DNA of 64,000 bases from the NCBI GenBank assembly GCA_013407085.1, contig JACCGJ010013258.1, positions 1 to 64,000 on the forward strand. The letters are read 5' to 3'. A program made the position numbers and the translations under genes. Below are positions 44,998-57,500 of the stretch, piece after piece. Origin of the DNA: Atriophallophorus winterbourni. Its lineage: Eukaryota > Platyhelminthes > Trematoda > Plagiorchiida > Microphallidae. The notes below the pieces were generated by a model that was not told where the DNA came from, did no database searches, and worked only from the letters and a program-made list of their open reading frames with translations. How positions within the stretch are numbered: position 1 is the first letter of the stretch; the number at the start of each line of letters is the position of its first letter.

Positions 44998-46128
44998 ATG
45001 CCTGTTACCCGCAGTTTTGTCGCAAAGTACAAATCTTCCCAACAGTTGATCGATAATGGAACAGAAGACCTCGCAGGTGAGCGCATTCATTGTTCTGTTG
45101 TGGGCTCTCGTGGTAGCTTAAGGAGTTCAAAGATTGAGTCAAATATCCTTGTTCGTAAGGCTAGAAGGCGCCTTGAACTCCTAAAACTGTCGCACGAAAC
45201 CATCGCTATGAAGCACAAACTGGAAGAGCTTGAGGCGGAACAGGAGGTTAAAATGGCTAAGATTGCTGCATCGGCAAGTCGTCTTGCGCATCTTGAGCAT
45301 CAAAAGGATTCCATAGCAAGGCATGGTAGCATCGTTGAGTGCCAAGAAACAGTTTCTATTGATGTAAATTTGATGGGTCTTGACGTTTGTGCTGTCGTTT
45401 GTTCTAGGGAAGCTGAGTTAATTGACACTGAATTAGTTCAGTCGGATTTTGTGACTGAAGGTTCCTACACTAATTCGGATCAGATGGAGATTAAGCCTGG
45501 CCCACCTGACACCAAATCAGCCCACATGAAAAGTAGGCCTGGTTCACACGACACTGAATTAGTTCAGTCGGATTTTTTGACTGAAGGTTCCGACACTAAT
45601 TCGGATCAGATGGAAATTAAGCCTGGCCCACCTGACACCAAATCAGCCCACATGAAAAGTAGGCCCGGTTCACATGACACTGAATTAGTTCAGTCGGATT
45701 TTGTGACTGAAGGTTCCGACACTAATTCGGATCAGATCGAGATTAAGCCTGGCCCAGCTGACACCAAATCAGCCCACATGAAAAGTAGGCCTGGTTCACA
45801 TGACACTGAATCAGCTTTAATTGGGGCAACGTATGGTCAGCACGACAATCCGTATGATTGGCGTAAACCTTTCGGTTGTATTCCTGAGGAACCATTTACG
45901 TTTGGGATCTCGGATACAATATTTTGTAATTTAGGCTTGTTTAGATGGCGCAAAATGTCGCTGTTGGAGGATGCAATACATAAGGCTCCTTTGGGTAGGA
46001 TATCATTCATGAGCTTATTGTACGGCGCTGGCAGAACCGGAGGACGTGGTGGGTCTTTGTCCAGCAAACATTTTCCCTATAAAAAGCCACAGGTGTCCAG
46101 TGATGGTGATGCGACGTGGCGTGTGTGA
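44998..46128 (+). CDS. Uncharacterised protein of the 2.66-kb LTR element
   Basis: 376 codons from ATG 44998 (MPVTRSFVAKYKSS); the frame is open upstream only through the leader repeats, so the later ATG is preferred. Residues about 53-102 are a strong coiled coil, rich in Arg/Lys/Glu/Leu (RRRLELLKLSHETIAMKHKL and on). Residues 143-268 are three near-identical 42-residue repeats (DTELVQSDF, EIKPGPPDTKSAHMKS). The C-terminal 100 residues have DNPYDWRKPFGCIPEEPF and a Gly/Arg-rich GRTGGRGG. The coiled coil near the N terminus recalls Gag N-terminal regions of BEL/Pao-type elements, but no capsid or zinc knuckle is seen. Function unknown; particle assembly or RNA binding is only a guess. Confidence 0.7.
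   Translation: MPVTRSFVAKYKSSQQLIDNGTEDLAGERIHCSVVGSRGSLRSSKIESNILVRKARRRLELLKLSHETIAMKHKLEELEAEQEVKMAKIAASASRLAHLEHQKDSIARHGSIVECQETVSIDVNLMGLDVCAVVCSREAELIDTELVQSDFVTEGSYTNSDQMEIKPGPPDTKSAHMKSRPGSHDTELVQSDFLTEGSDTNSDQMEIKPGPPDTKSAHMKSRPGSHDTELVQSDFVTEGSDTNSDQIEIKPGPADTKSAHMKSRPGSHDTESALIGATYGQHDNPYDWRKPFGCIPEEPFTFGISDTIFCNLGLFRWRKMSLLEDAIHKAPLGRISFMSLLYGAGRTGGRGGSLSSKHFPYKKPQVSSDGDATWRV
45424..45801 (+). repeat. Three 126-bp in-frame coding repeats
   Basis: Units start at 45424, 45550 and 45676, with a partial fourth from 45802. They are nearly identical at the DNA level, so the expansion is recent. Confidence 0.9.
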
Positions 46129-46149
46129 CTCGCCACTAAATAAAGTCAC

Positions 46150-46479
46150 TTGCTTTATTCTACTGTACCTGGGTATCGGGCCCGCGTGCTGGTGCTTAAG
46201 GTGGGAGGCGGGTCTTCGGATCTGCTGACTCCAGAAATACCACCAAGCATTCAGTCTGCCGGTTGCACGCGAAGACGAACGTTGAAGGCAAATGTTATTA
46301 GGTGGGAGGCGGGTCTTCGGGTCTGCCAACTCCAGAAATACCACCAAACATTTGATCGTCGAATCGCTGTCATTGGTTGCGCAGGTACACGGTTCGGGTA
46401 GCCAGGTAGAGGAGAGCCCCGCAGTTCAGTGTTTGTGTCTCTACTTGCTTTTCAGATTTTGAGGAATTTTGGTGGGCGG
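46150..46479 (+). other. GC-rich 3' segment of the LTR element with 101-bp repeat
   Basis: The GTGGGAGGCGGGTCTTCGG block occurs at 46201 and 46302 and continues similarly for about 45 bp. This region is markedly richer in GC than the rest of the window and leads into the polypurine-like tract. Confidence 0.6.
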
Positions 46480-46944
46480 TGTATGAATCCGCGTCGATGT
46501 CTAGAAAATTCCTCTTTCGGTGTAAGATGAACATTGAATTTATTTTATTGACAACTAACTGTTTAAATCTGCTGGTATTTTTGTATATTTTTCCCATTTT
46601 TGTTTTACCGAACTACTTGAATTTATTCGTTCTTGAGCTTATATTTTTTATCTTTATTTGGCCGTGTGCGCACTATTTGAAGTTGCGATCACTCGTGGTC
46701 ATTGTTGCTGTTGAATATTGTTGTTTTTGGATTCAGTACGAAGCGGAATAATTGAGGTTTACTATTTTCATTGTATAATTATTTTGCTTCAATAGTACCG
46801 TACTCATCTCACGTATTGTCTTGCCAATATTTTGGTGGGCTTGGACGCGTGACTCAACCGTTGGATAAACACATTGGTGTTTATATCGCGACTGAAATCC
46901 TTGACGTTGAACTCGATTTTCCCCGGACCGTATTGGCGGTTACA
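46480..46944 (+). repeat. 3' LTR (465 bp)
   Basis: Partner of 44286-44711, 39 bp longer. Both LTRs contain the same 90-codon open frame of hydrophobic character (44285-44557, 46479-46751), which is probably incidental. Confidence 0.9.
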
Positions 46945-46984
46945 TGGATAAAGAGCATTGAATCAGTGCAGTTTCATATTGAAC

Positions 46985-48705
46985 TGGGGCTAGCTACCGT
47001 CCAGTGACACCCTTTACAATAGTTTTGTACATATTTGAACGCTTGATTTGTGACAGTATTATGAGGCACCTCGAAAGCCACGAATTTCGTAATCAGGTAA
47101 AACGGATTTAGAAACGTATACTCATGCATCGTCAACATGCTCACTCCTTTCAACGAATGTATGCAACCATTAAAAAAACGGCGTACATGCCAGTTACATC
47201 GATATATTTGAGTATTTCGATCAAATTGATCACTTTTTACTACGCTCAAACCTGCAAGTTGTTGGATTTTCTTGAAATATACTAACATGTTCCAAACGTT
47301 GCATGTCTGAACGCTTGACGAGAGTCATAATTGATGTCGGAATTTCCGGAATTAGTGAATCAACCAGCGGTGTCCAACATACTTCAGTACACGGTCCAAT
47401 ACTGATTTTACTATTTATAAATTAAATATGGTACGATGTTATCTTGTTCTATTTGCCGATGATGCACAAAATTGCGTCAATCATAAACTGGTCATAAAAG
47501 TGTGACTACCCACTGAAACTCTTGTCAGCAATTGTTGATACTATATCAGTCTAGGTGTCGTGAAATAAACTTAGAGTTAACGCCGCACAGTTTGTGTATG
47601 ATTTAAGAATGCTGGTTTTGTTTGAGTTCAGATGGTATTGCCAATGTGCTGATGCAGCTCAGCGTGTATGCAATGTTATTGTTCCGCTGAAACAAGCAGA
47701 CATTCTGATGTATTCCTGCCACTTTACAAAGTATACATTCGGTCGCATTTAGAATATTGTGTCCAGGCTTTGTACCATTACTACAAGAAGGACAATGTTC
47801 GACACAGAAGCGTACAGTTTCTGACAACTCACATGACTCAGGTTCAGTGACATGATACTTACACTACCCGCTTGCATTTCCGAGATATTTTTAGACGTAC
47901 GCGACACCGTTCGATAATCGACTTAATGAAAACCTTTAAGATCATCATGGGGTTAAGCGACGTTACTATGGACGACTTCTTTGCCTGAAGCCCAAGTTAA
48001 GTTTTCGCAGGCTTTTACCTAAACTTGCGAACGGCGATATCGGCTGGAGTCCCGATAATTATATTTCAGACTCGATGTGGCAAATATCATGAAATGTCTT
48101 AAGAAGAACGTATATCCCGCAGTTTCGTCGTGACATTTACGCAGGAATCTGACCGCAACTTTTTTTCCCTAAATACTCAAACTTATACCTATACAAGATT
48201 AGAAAGATCAAGTTTCTAATAGTTATCTCCTTGGGAACGTAAACGTTAGGTTTTTCTGTTTTTATACACGATTTATCTCTAACTGACATCGCAATGTGCT
48301 GTTGAATAAAAGGATTTTTTTCCGTTTCCAGTTCCGGCTATATCGAAGTGCTTGCTAAACACAACACATAATTTTTAGCGTTGCAATTTTTGAGGATAGC
48401 AAACGCACAAATCAAAAAAGAATTCATAAAAATGCTATGTTCTTCACTGAAGATTTCCATCGAACGAAATTCTGGACGTTCAGTCTCTTTGTAAACCACT
48501 TAAAATCCTGTGCAAATTAAACTGATTTATGTTTTGGATCGAATTGTCTGATCTCCATGACCCAATTGAAATTACATTTGCTCATCATCTGAAGGAAATA
48601 AACGTAAACATTGAAATAAAAGACTTGTTTATCTTTCATACGTTTATCTTATGGAATTGTACAGACATTTGCTTTTTTAACGATAGATCGTGAATCTTGA
48701 ATCGC
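46985..48705 (+). mobile_element. CR1-VII, 5'-truncated CR1-like LINE
   Basis: Plus strand in shifting frames: ASYRPVTPFTIVLYIFERLI near 46990, a QHGF-like block near 47090, a DISKYFDQ-like first catalytic Asp block near 47195, STSGVQ...GPILILLFIN near 47370, and a damaged FADD block near 47455. The C-terminal block YKVYIRSHLEYCVQALYHYY lies near 47727-47785. The 3' end carries GATCGTGAATCTTGAATC at 48688-48705, the same tail type as CR1-II. Inactive. Confidence 0.75.
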
Positions 48706-50950
48706 TGCAAGATGGGACTGAATTTCGATTCATAGAAATGTCTAAAGCTAGTTGGAACATTGATTGTAGTATCGGTAAACTAAGCTCTTTTGAGTGGCAA
48801 ATGCATACACGATTGTTTAGGACAAGAATGGCGCTATGAAGTTCACTAACACCCAGAATATATTGACTATATTCCAAATCAACCAATTTGTTAGTGGTGA
48901 CACAAGTACAGGGCAATTCTACTTTTATCGAACACATTTGAATTGAAAACAAGTCAAACAAGTTGACATTGAGCATGCGAGCAATACCATCCCACACAAC
49001 CCATTATGAATTTCGTGCTGCCTGAACGCATCAGGCAGTGACAATTATATGAGGGTTCGCAGGATTCAAAATGGTCAGCAATTATTGGACAAGCTGGATA
49101 CAATTAAACCTGATTAAATTCATGAGACGATACACACGCAGAACGGGTAACCACACGAGATAGAACGATAATCCGTATTTAGATGCATTCTGTGCTATTT
49201 GACATCATCGGATTGAAGTTAGTTTGTAGAATGTTCGTTCGTGATATAAAGCTATTCATCTGCTTTCACAACGACCAGAATGTCTGTTTTTCAAATATTG
49301 AATAATTTAATATTACTATGGTTAAATAGCACGCTTTTTTATTACCAAAATACCCGGGGGCACATTTTTGAAGTCACAATCGAAAACTTATCTGAAAGTT
49401 CATTGTCCATTATTATTCCATGCTTGCTCACATGCACTGTGATTTGTCAAGTCGAGTGCAACCCAGATTTGGTGGTCGATCACGATCTCGTTAAACCCCA
49501 ATGTATTTGAATAAATACAGAGAATACTTTTATGTTGAGCACAATGAGAACTCAAGGATCAATTTCATAAGGTTGATTGGTTTCTCTGTCTTTCAAAAAT
49601 TTTCATCTCATCAAAACCTCTGATGTAACAAATTAGAGAACATCGTGTTTGTTTGCAACAACATATTTAAACAATGGCATACATTCCTTACCTTCTGGCA
49701 GAACGTTTGTTACAATGATTTTTGAACCTATATTAGGATTATATATATAAAAAGTGTTTGCACATGAGTCAAGCGACAAATTGGAATTATAGACCAAATT
49801 CCTAGGTTATTAGTTAATTGATGACAATTGGCCAACTTCTGTCTTTTATCATCACTGTTATGGTCATCATTGTTTTTGCATATTGTCGTACCTGGATCCT
49901 TGAATTTAACTGGACTTGCAAAATGATGGTGTCAACCACTTTGGAAGCACTACATTCCGTTGAATATGTTTATGTTCACCATAATATACCTATTTAAAAT
50001 TTCCATCAGATCATCCGATGTTCTGAAACTAAAAACGAATCTGAACCACAATTTTCTTTTGCATGCATTTCCATCAGAAACTTGAAACTCCTCAAATTTG
50101 TGAACGATATTATTTTATGGGCATAACACGTTTGTCACATCGCAATGATATAGATTCCCAGATCAATGATGAATTTCGAAATGAGTTTCATACAAACTAC
50201 AAGATGGAATATTTGAAATTTTGTTCGATTCCAATTTAGGGTATCGTTTTAAATTACAGATAAGAGAACAATTATTTAAACGCAAGTATTTATTTGCAAA
50301 TTCAGTCACGTTTAAACAGGCTTTTAAATTTCGACCAGGCACTTTCTCCTCCACCAGCTGTATTTCCGAAAAAAATATTGATACTGGTTATAGAACAATG
50401 TTATTCAAAATAATATTTTAACCAAACTATTTATCGTTTCGGTATATTTCGGGTTTCTGTATAAATAGCAGTCGCGATTTTGAAATGCTTCCATGCAATT
50501 AAAAACTCACAAATAGCGGAAACGCCTTTCTAATAATTTTTGTGATTACTTTCAGTTTTATATAAAATAATTTTATGAAGAAATAATTATGTTGAAATCT
50601 TGCTGAATGGTGTGAGTTTGGAAATATATGGACCGTCAAAAAATCCTGAAATAAAATTAGTGATGACTTTAATTTGACAGTGCAGTGAAACAAGTTCTTC
50701 AGCAGTTTCGTTTCTATTTTTCAGTTGAATTGTAACATATATGTTCACACAATTTATCACGTTTTTGTATTACCGGCACAGCTTTAAGACCAATTAAGTG
50801 ACACCGATTTTCGAGAGAAAAGTTCTATCCAATATGCTCGCTCTCAGATTACGATAACAATCCAGATGGCAAATTGAACTTATCAATCAAGCGTGCAAGT
50901 TTATACTTTTATGTGACAAATTATAATCTAATATTGTGACCCGTTCTTCA
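48706..50950. other. Unassigned AT-rich DNA
   Basis: No recognised gene or repeat. A 106-codon minus frame 48997-48677 and a 76-codon plus frame 49280-49510 show no domain. This is the longest stretch without a clear element and may be older or single-copy DNA. Confidence 0.4.
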
Positions 50951-50959
50951 TTTATTTAC

Positions 50960-51330
50960 GGCTTATGCGATTCTTTGGAGTGGGAACAACGTTGGAGGAA
51001 TATCTTGAACCTATTATGCGCCTCCTCACACAAGAGGATAAACAAAGCTAGATTAGATTCCTCAGAGCTCCGGGAGTAAAGGTTTGATGTGCTTATAATA
51101 CGCTGCATATTGTTCGGTTTCCCGGTTTTTTAGATAAGTAGGTGAATGGAAGACTAGTGGACATGTCTCAAATTTTCCAAAGCCTAGAAGATGTAAGCTG
51201 ATTAATGCCAGAGCACTATACACGCGTATGATAAACACTTGGAACTATCTACCGATCAACCTTCAGTCCCTAACATCAAAACAATTATTTCAACGCTCGA
51301 TATATAGTCACTTGTTGAGAGGTCAGGAAA
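50960..51330 (+). pseudogene. CR1-like RT C-terminal fragment (CR1-X)
   Basis: Near 51175-51310 the plus strand reads CKLINARALYTRMINTWNYL, then PINLQSLTSKQLFQ and SIYSHLL. This is the RV-x-x-WN-x-LP ... F-x-x-x-LD-x-x-L end of CR1-type ORF2. A weaker match (CAYNTLHIV) precedes it. Only the last part of the element is left. Confidence 0.6.
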
Positions 51331-51339
51331 TAGATGTAG

Positions 51340-53740
51340 GGATATTCCTCTGCTTTCACGCCACTTGACAAACAGAGGACAACCTAATTTGTTATTGTGA
51401 AGACGTTTTATCAATAAAGACTGCTATCTGCTTTTGTCTAAAGAATAGAAATTTGGTTGTGAAATTATTGTAATTGCGAACGTTCGTGTATACGAAAAAC
51501 GTCAATTGCTTCTTCTTTCAAAAGGAAGTCACACAGCTCCAGGATTTTCGTTATTGTGCTGTTATCATTGTATATATTATACGATCCATGATACATAATT
51601 CTTTATTGTTATGTTATAATGAACACATGTGGCTATATCCACATTTTAAAATTATTTTGCACACCGCTCTCGAGTTCTCTTTTCAAACACATGTTTGTTG
51701 TGTTTCTACGATGGATATTTTTGCACTGTTACGTTGAGAATATTGTGGTATGATAGTCAGAATGCGTACGTTGTGTGTGGTGAAAACATGGTTAATTCAG
51801 CTACCACAAATCCACTGAAACGCCCAAAAACATGGCGCTATATCCTTCAACTAATGATACTAGACTTTTCATACTTCAATACGGGTGTGTCCGACAGAAG
51901 CACATTCAAAGAAAAGTGACTCATGGATTAGGATTTAGAGCTCTATATACTCTGTCATCACGCCATCGATGATTGTGGAGTAATCATAATAAAAAAATGT
52001 AATCCATGCTAAAGAGTCCAGACTCATAAAAGTGGACAAAACGCAATTGAAATGTTTCCTACCATGTCAACCCTTTATTCATTATAATCATGAGAGATAC
52101 TCAAAATTCTTTCTCGTCTTGTGTTGCTCAAGTAATGTCTGATATTCTGTAACCAAATTGAGAATCTACAGAATAAGTCACAATTCCAGCGCACTATAGG
52201 TAGAAGATTTCAGGTTTGGAATGTCATTATCGTGAGAAAATTCTATGAACGCGTTGAATTACATTACTTTCATTCGACAGTGATCTTTCATTTCATTTAA
52301 TCACTAACGTATTTCTCTTATCTCTTCTAAGTCTGTCGCGTGTTTAAAAATGAAATATCACATATAAATATTTGCTTTTGAATCAAATAGTACAATAACA
52401 CAAAAAGCAGAAACTTGGACTGTGGCTTCGTTCATCATTGAAGTCACGATGTCCATATTTGAAAAATGTTAGTTTATTCGAATATTCGGTATATCGTCCC
52501 GATATTTAATTAATGAACTGCCGAATACTTCAAGTGTGACGAAATGAAAAATTCGATATATAGATTGGCATAAAAGGTTTGATTCCGATGATAATCTAAT
52601 GTGTAGAACAAGCCCTAACCAACTGTTTTTCACACAGCCATCACCGACCACATCCAGCTACTTGTCGCCGCACGTCTCCATGTTTTGCTCAACGGAAATG
52701 TTTTTTGTGACTGGCTGACTGCCTATGGCTTTTTACTTGTGCCATAATTCCATTTCAATCGTTCAAATCAATCTACGGAGTTAAATGGTACATTTGATTT
52801 CTTTTCTTGAAAAAACTTTAGCATTTAAGCGCGGAGTATTCGCATAATCTCGTCTCCCTTGCGAAAACTCATAGTAAACTATTGCTTCAAAAACCGTACT
52901 TCATATGTTTCATTTTATCCGTTTATTCAGTTTCAATTTTATAGTTTAGATGAAACATTTTCTGCATGGTTAACAGTTGGTTCCCAATATCGCAAGGTCC
53001 GAAGCGTCAAGGATTTTGAACATCAACTTGGTGGACATTCTTCTTAGATATTTTGAAAATTGATATTAAGATCAGCGAATGCAGGATGAAATGTAGAGAT
53101 GAATTGCCTGGGTCTTCTTCCAACGTTAAGAGGGTTAATCAGATCTCCTGAAATTGATAACAACAACCACAAACAAGGCAACCCCTGTAGATATGGTACT
53201 CTCTACCCGCAGTCTACTATCATTATGGGTTTAACTCAATTAAAAATCAATCAAAAATCTCAAAGCATTGCTAACACAATAACCCGAAGACAGCTGTTAG
53301 GAAGTGCGCTAATATAAATGTTGTGAACGTATATGATGTTAATGCAACGTTGTCGCATAACACAAATCTTGCCTAACCTAACAAATAAAAATTCAATGTT
53401 GTTATAAGAAATTAAATAATGGAACTCGACGTTTCAGAACAATGCTCGCTGTTTAATGATTGTCATTAATTGCGGTACTACGAGATTTCTACTTGATTTC
53501 AGATCGAAGCAGAACACGAATTGCCACTCTAATCACTCATGGGTTTGTAAAAAGCCCTTACAAGAATCAATTCAACCATGCAAGCTAAGGAATAACATCA
53601 ATCCATCTACAAAACCTATTTTGCAGTAGCGTAGACTTACGTTTAACCTTGGAAATATATATTGTCAAGCTTGAAAGTGTTCTACGGATAGGTACTAGTA
53701 TGAATTTCGGACAATCACGAAAGTCATGCGAGAAATATTT
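51340..53740. other. Unassigned AT-rich DNA
   Basis: No element or gene recognised. Frames of 60-87 codons are scattered and unremarkable. Confidence 0.4.
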
Positions 53741-53749
53741 GCTTAGTCT

Positions 53750-54262
53750 CAAACTCTTCTCACGGAAAGAAGCGTTTACGATTGGATCAGATAATAGTCT
53801 TCAAAATCTTGACGACATTAAGTGATGTCGATCTACGGAGCTCGCATAATACAAGAGCTAACACATTACCTCTAACTGTCCCTCACTCGAGACTCAAATA
53901 CAGACGACATATCGATGCCGTAGGAGTTTGTTTTACTTGAAACGATCTACCAGATAAAGTTGTAAACTCACTAAACCGGCAAAATTTCAAGAGCAGCCTT
54001 AATGCCTATTTGACCCCTAAACCATTACATCGAAGAAAACTATACATCGTAACACCATACACCTACATTTGTTATCCCACAAATAGAAAACAATTTCTGC
54101 CCTTTACATATTTACTTGATTCTTGAAATGCTCAGTAAGCAATCTAATCCCATTTTTGCTTATTACATCATTCGTTGTTTACATATTATTCTGTGGTTCT
54201 CTGTGAAGCTATATGCTTTTCAGACCATCAAAATTAAATTGAATTAAATTGAATATAAGATT
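53750..54262 (+). pseudogene. CR1-like LINE 3' fragment (CR1-VI)
   Basis: Reads RANTLPLTVPHSRLKYRRHI, AVGVCFT, NDLPDKVVNSL and NFKSSLNAYLTPKPLH (53850-54025), the C terminus of ORF2, followed by a 3' UTR and an AAATTGAATTAAATTGAAT tail at 54233-54255. The UTR is the same as that of CR1-V (16670-16890, opposite strand), so they are one subfamily. The satellite array begins about 340 bp downstream. Confidence 0.75.
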
Positions 54263-54599
54263 GGTATGTATGCTACAGTTTCAAGTGTGTCTAGTTGCTG
54301 ACACCCATTAATACTTGAAATGCAACATATCAAACCCAACGTTCACGGGTATTTATGTGGGTTAAAGGTTCGTTAACAACTGGAATCGTTTTCCTACAAC
54401 TGTATGTCACACAACAATAAGGTGTCTGAATAGGAAATATTGAATTCACGTTGCCTTGATTTTTATACATAAATTAACTATCCAATTGTATCGTTGGGAA
54501 CGGACTAATTTATCTCTCAATCCATGAGTGAGGAGAGTTTTTCTGTTTAGATCTTGATTGTTCTCATACAATGAGACTTTCATGAAGATACTGCTGGGT

Positions 54600-57500
54600 G
54601 TGTGTGAAAGCTGCTCAGTGGCTTAAGTCCGAAAACATTCAGAACAAACGATGGCAACCCAGCCACAAACGACCTCGTGCAAACTGATCTAAACTTCAGT
54701 GTCAAGTAATAATTAACATTTCAAGTAATCACAGATTCTCATTTTCACTCCACAAATGCTCAATTTGTTGATTGAATAAATAAAAACACTTACACGCTTC
54801 ATCAGCTAATTGTATCGAAGATATTTAAAAGAAAGTTGATATGAGAAAGGTATATTTAGATTACAGTGAAAGGCACATTTTTATGAAATCTTTAGGGCGT
54901 ACAGGAGGAGTGAAACAATTATCAATTTTATTCGCGTTTCAATGTAATGTATTATGATTTAATGATTTCAGCCTGAAATTACCACATTTCAATTGCATAA
55001 TGTACACCAGATAATTGTGTTGTTTGAAGGTTAGTTCCGTGATTGAATCAGTTGTGAAAATTTTGAATCAAGCGTTAATAGTTGGCACGAAATTGTAGTA
55101 ATGTTTAAAGTTCTCGACAAATTATCGTTATTTTGTTTCGGGTTTAGAGAAGTCGGAGTCCATACAAGTTTGACGAGATCTAGATATCAAACATCAGGAA
55201 ATTTAACAAAATATTTTGTGTAGTCAGTCCAACAAGAAGCATGTTACCCTCAACACGGTTAACAGGCCATTAATCACTGTACCCAGACACCTTGCAGACG
55301 TCTGACAAGTCAAACACTAATGGAGTTCTCTCACTTATCACGAACCACATTCGAAGCAAAATGGTCACAAAACAATGAAACATACACATGCTTATCTTAT
55401 TTTGTAAAACAAAAAACATGCACACTCTCCAGAAATATGCCTGTCCAGATCGCACTCTCGATCTAATTTTCAATCCATTTCGTACCAAACATTACGCTGA
55501 AAGTCGTCACCACACAGGGTTCACATAACCGAGATCAACAATTTACTCTAGAGAGTCGCTGACGCTGTCCATATCTTATGTTTCCGAAAACATTGCCGAT
55601 TGAACTGTTGTTATGCAATCCTTCGGAAACGTGGACAATCATGGGTTCGACGTGGCCATGGTCTGTCCATTTGCGGATTCCTGGTCTACTGGTAAAAGAG
55701 GATCGAACACAGCATATAATCCTAATGCGCGTAATTTACACAAATCATTAGTACCTTTTCCAACGCTCACAGTGTTTGTTGTACTTATATATAGAACGAG
55801 CAAATGCTTATCGGTGATTTAACTATGAAAACAATCTGGAAATCTCAGGCACAAACGACCTCGTGCAAAGTGATCTGAACCTAGGTGTTTAGTAAATAAT
55901 GTTATATCAAATAATCTCATAATATCATTTTCACTTCCGAAATGTTTAATTAGTTGATTGAATAAATACAAACACTCACCCGCTTTTTCAGCTAATTCTA
56001 TTAAATTAGTTTCAAAGAAAGATGATGTGAGAAAGCTATTTTTAGATTACAGTGAAATACACATTTCATTCAAACCTTCAGGGTATACAGGTGGAGTGAA
56101 ACAATAATCAATTTTATTTGCGTTTCAATGTAATGCATTATGATTTAAGGATTTCAGCCTGAAATTACCACATTTCAATTGCATAATGTACACCAGATAA
56201 TTGTGTTGTTTGAAGGTTAGTTCCGTGATTGAATCAGTTGTGAAAATGTTTAATCAAGCGTAAATAGTTGCGACGAAATTGTAGTAATGTTTAAAGTTCT
56301 CGACAAATTATCGTTATTTTGTTTCGGGTGTAGAAAAGTCGGAGTCCATACAAGTTTGACGAGATCTAGTTATCTAACATCAGGAAATTTAACAAAATAT
56401 TTTGTGTAGTCAGTCCAACAATAAGCATGTTACCCTCAACACGGTTAACAGCCGATTAATCACTGTACCCAGACACCTTGCAGATGTCTGACAAGTCAAA
56501 CACTAATGGAGTTCTCTCACTTTTTACGAACCACATCCGAAGCCAAATGGTCACAAAACGTTGAAACATACACAAGCTTATCTTATTTTGTAAAACAAAA
56601 ACCCTGCAAACTCTCCAGAAATATGCCTGTTTAGATAGCCCTTTCGATCTAATTTTCAATCGATTTTGTACCAAACATTACGATCAAAGTAGTAACCACA
56701 CAGGGCTCACATAAACGAGATCACCATTTTCTCTCGAGAGTCGCTGACGCTTTCCATACCTTATGTTTCCGAAAATATTGCCGATTGAACTGTTGTCACG
56801 CAATCCTTCGGACACTTGGAAAATGATGGGTTCCACCTGGCCATGGTCTGTCCATTTGCGGATTCCTGGTCTATTGGTACAAGAGGATCGACCACAGCAT
56901 ATAATCCTAATGCGCGTAATTTACTCAAACCAATAGTACCTTTCCGAACTCTCACAGTGTTTGTTGCACTTATATATAGAACGAGCAAATGCTTCTCGGT
57001 GGCTTAACTATGAAAACAATCTGGAAATCTCAGGCACAAACGACCTCGTGCAAAGTGATCTGAACCTGAGTGTTTAGCTAATAATTTTATTTCAAATAAT
57101 CTCATTATGGCATTTTCACTTCGGAAATGTTTAATTTGTTGATTGAATAAGTACCAACACTCACTCGCTTCTTTAGCTAATTGTATCGAAGATATTTGAA
57201 AGGAAGATGATATGAGAAATGTAATTTTAGATTACAGTGAAAGGCACATTTTTATGAAATATTTAGGGCGTACATGTGGAGTGAACCATTAATCGATTTT
57301 ATTTGCGTTTCAATGTACTGTATTATGATTTAATGATTTCAGCCTGAAATTACCACATTTCAATTGCATAATGTACACCAGATAATTGCGTTGTTTGAAG
57401 GTTAGTTCCGTGATTGAATCAGTTGTGAAAATTTTGAATCAATCGTTAATAGTTGGCACGAAATTGTAGTAATGTTTACAGTTTTCGACAAATGATCGTT

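Larger units (their letters stand above)
44286..46944 (+). mobile_element. 2.66-kb LTR retrotransposon without pol
   Basis: Structurally complete: 5' LTR 44286-44711, 3' LTR 46480-46944, both starting TGTATGAATCC and ending GGCGGTTACA, flanked by the 5-bp target duplication TGGAT (44281-44285 and 46945-46949). A purine-rich tract GGTGGGCGG lies directly before the 3' LTR. The interior has a leader with tandem repeats, one open frame and a GC-richer 3' segment. No protease, RT, RNase H or integrase is present, so it is non-autonomous; the parent family is not identifiable from the interior. Confidence 0.9.

Noticed and set aside
54790..54820. CTGATGA (minus strand) in the first satellite unit as a hammerhead
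   Set aside because: No stem II or GAAA follows at the required spacing, and the motif is absent from the other units.
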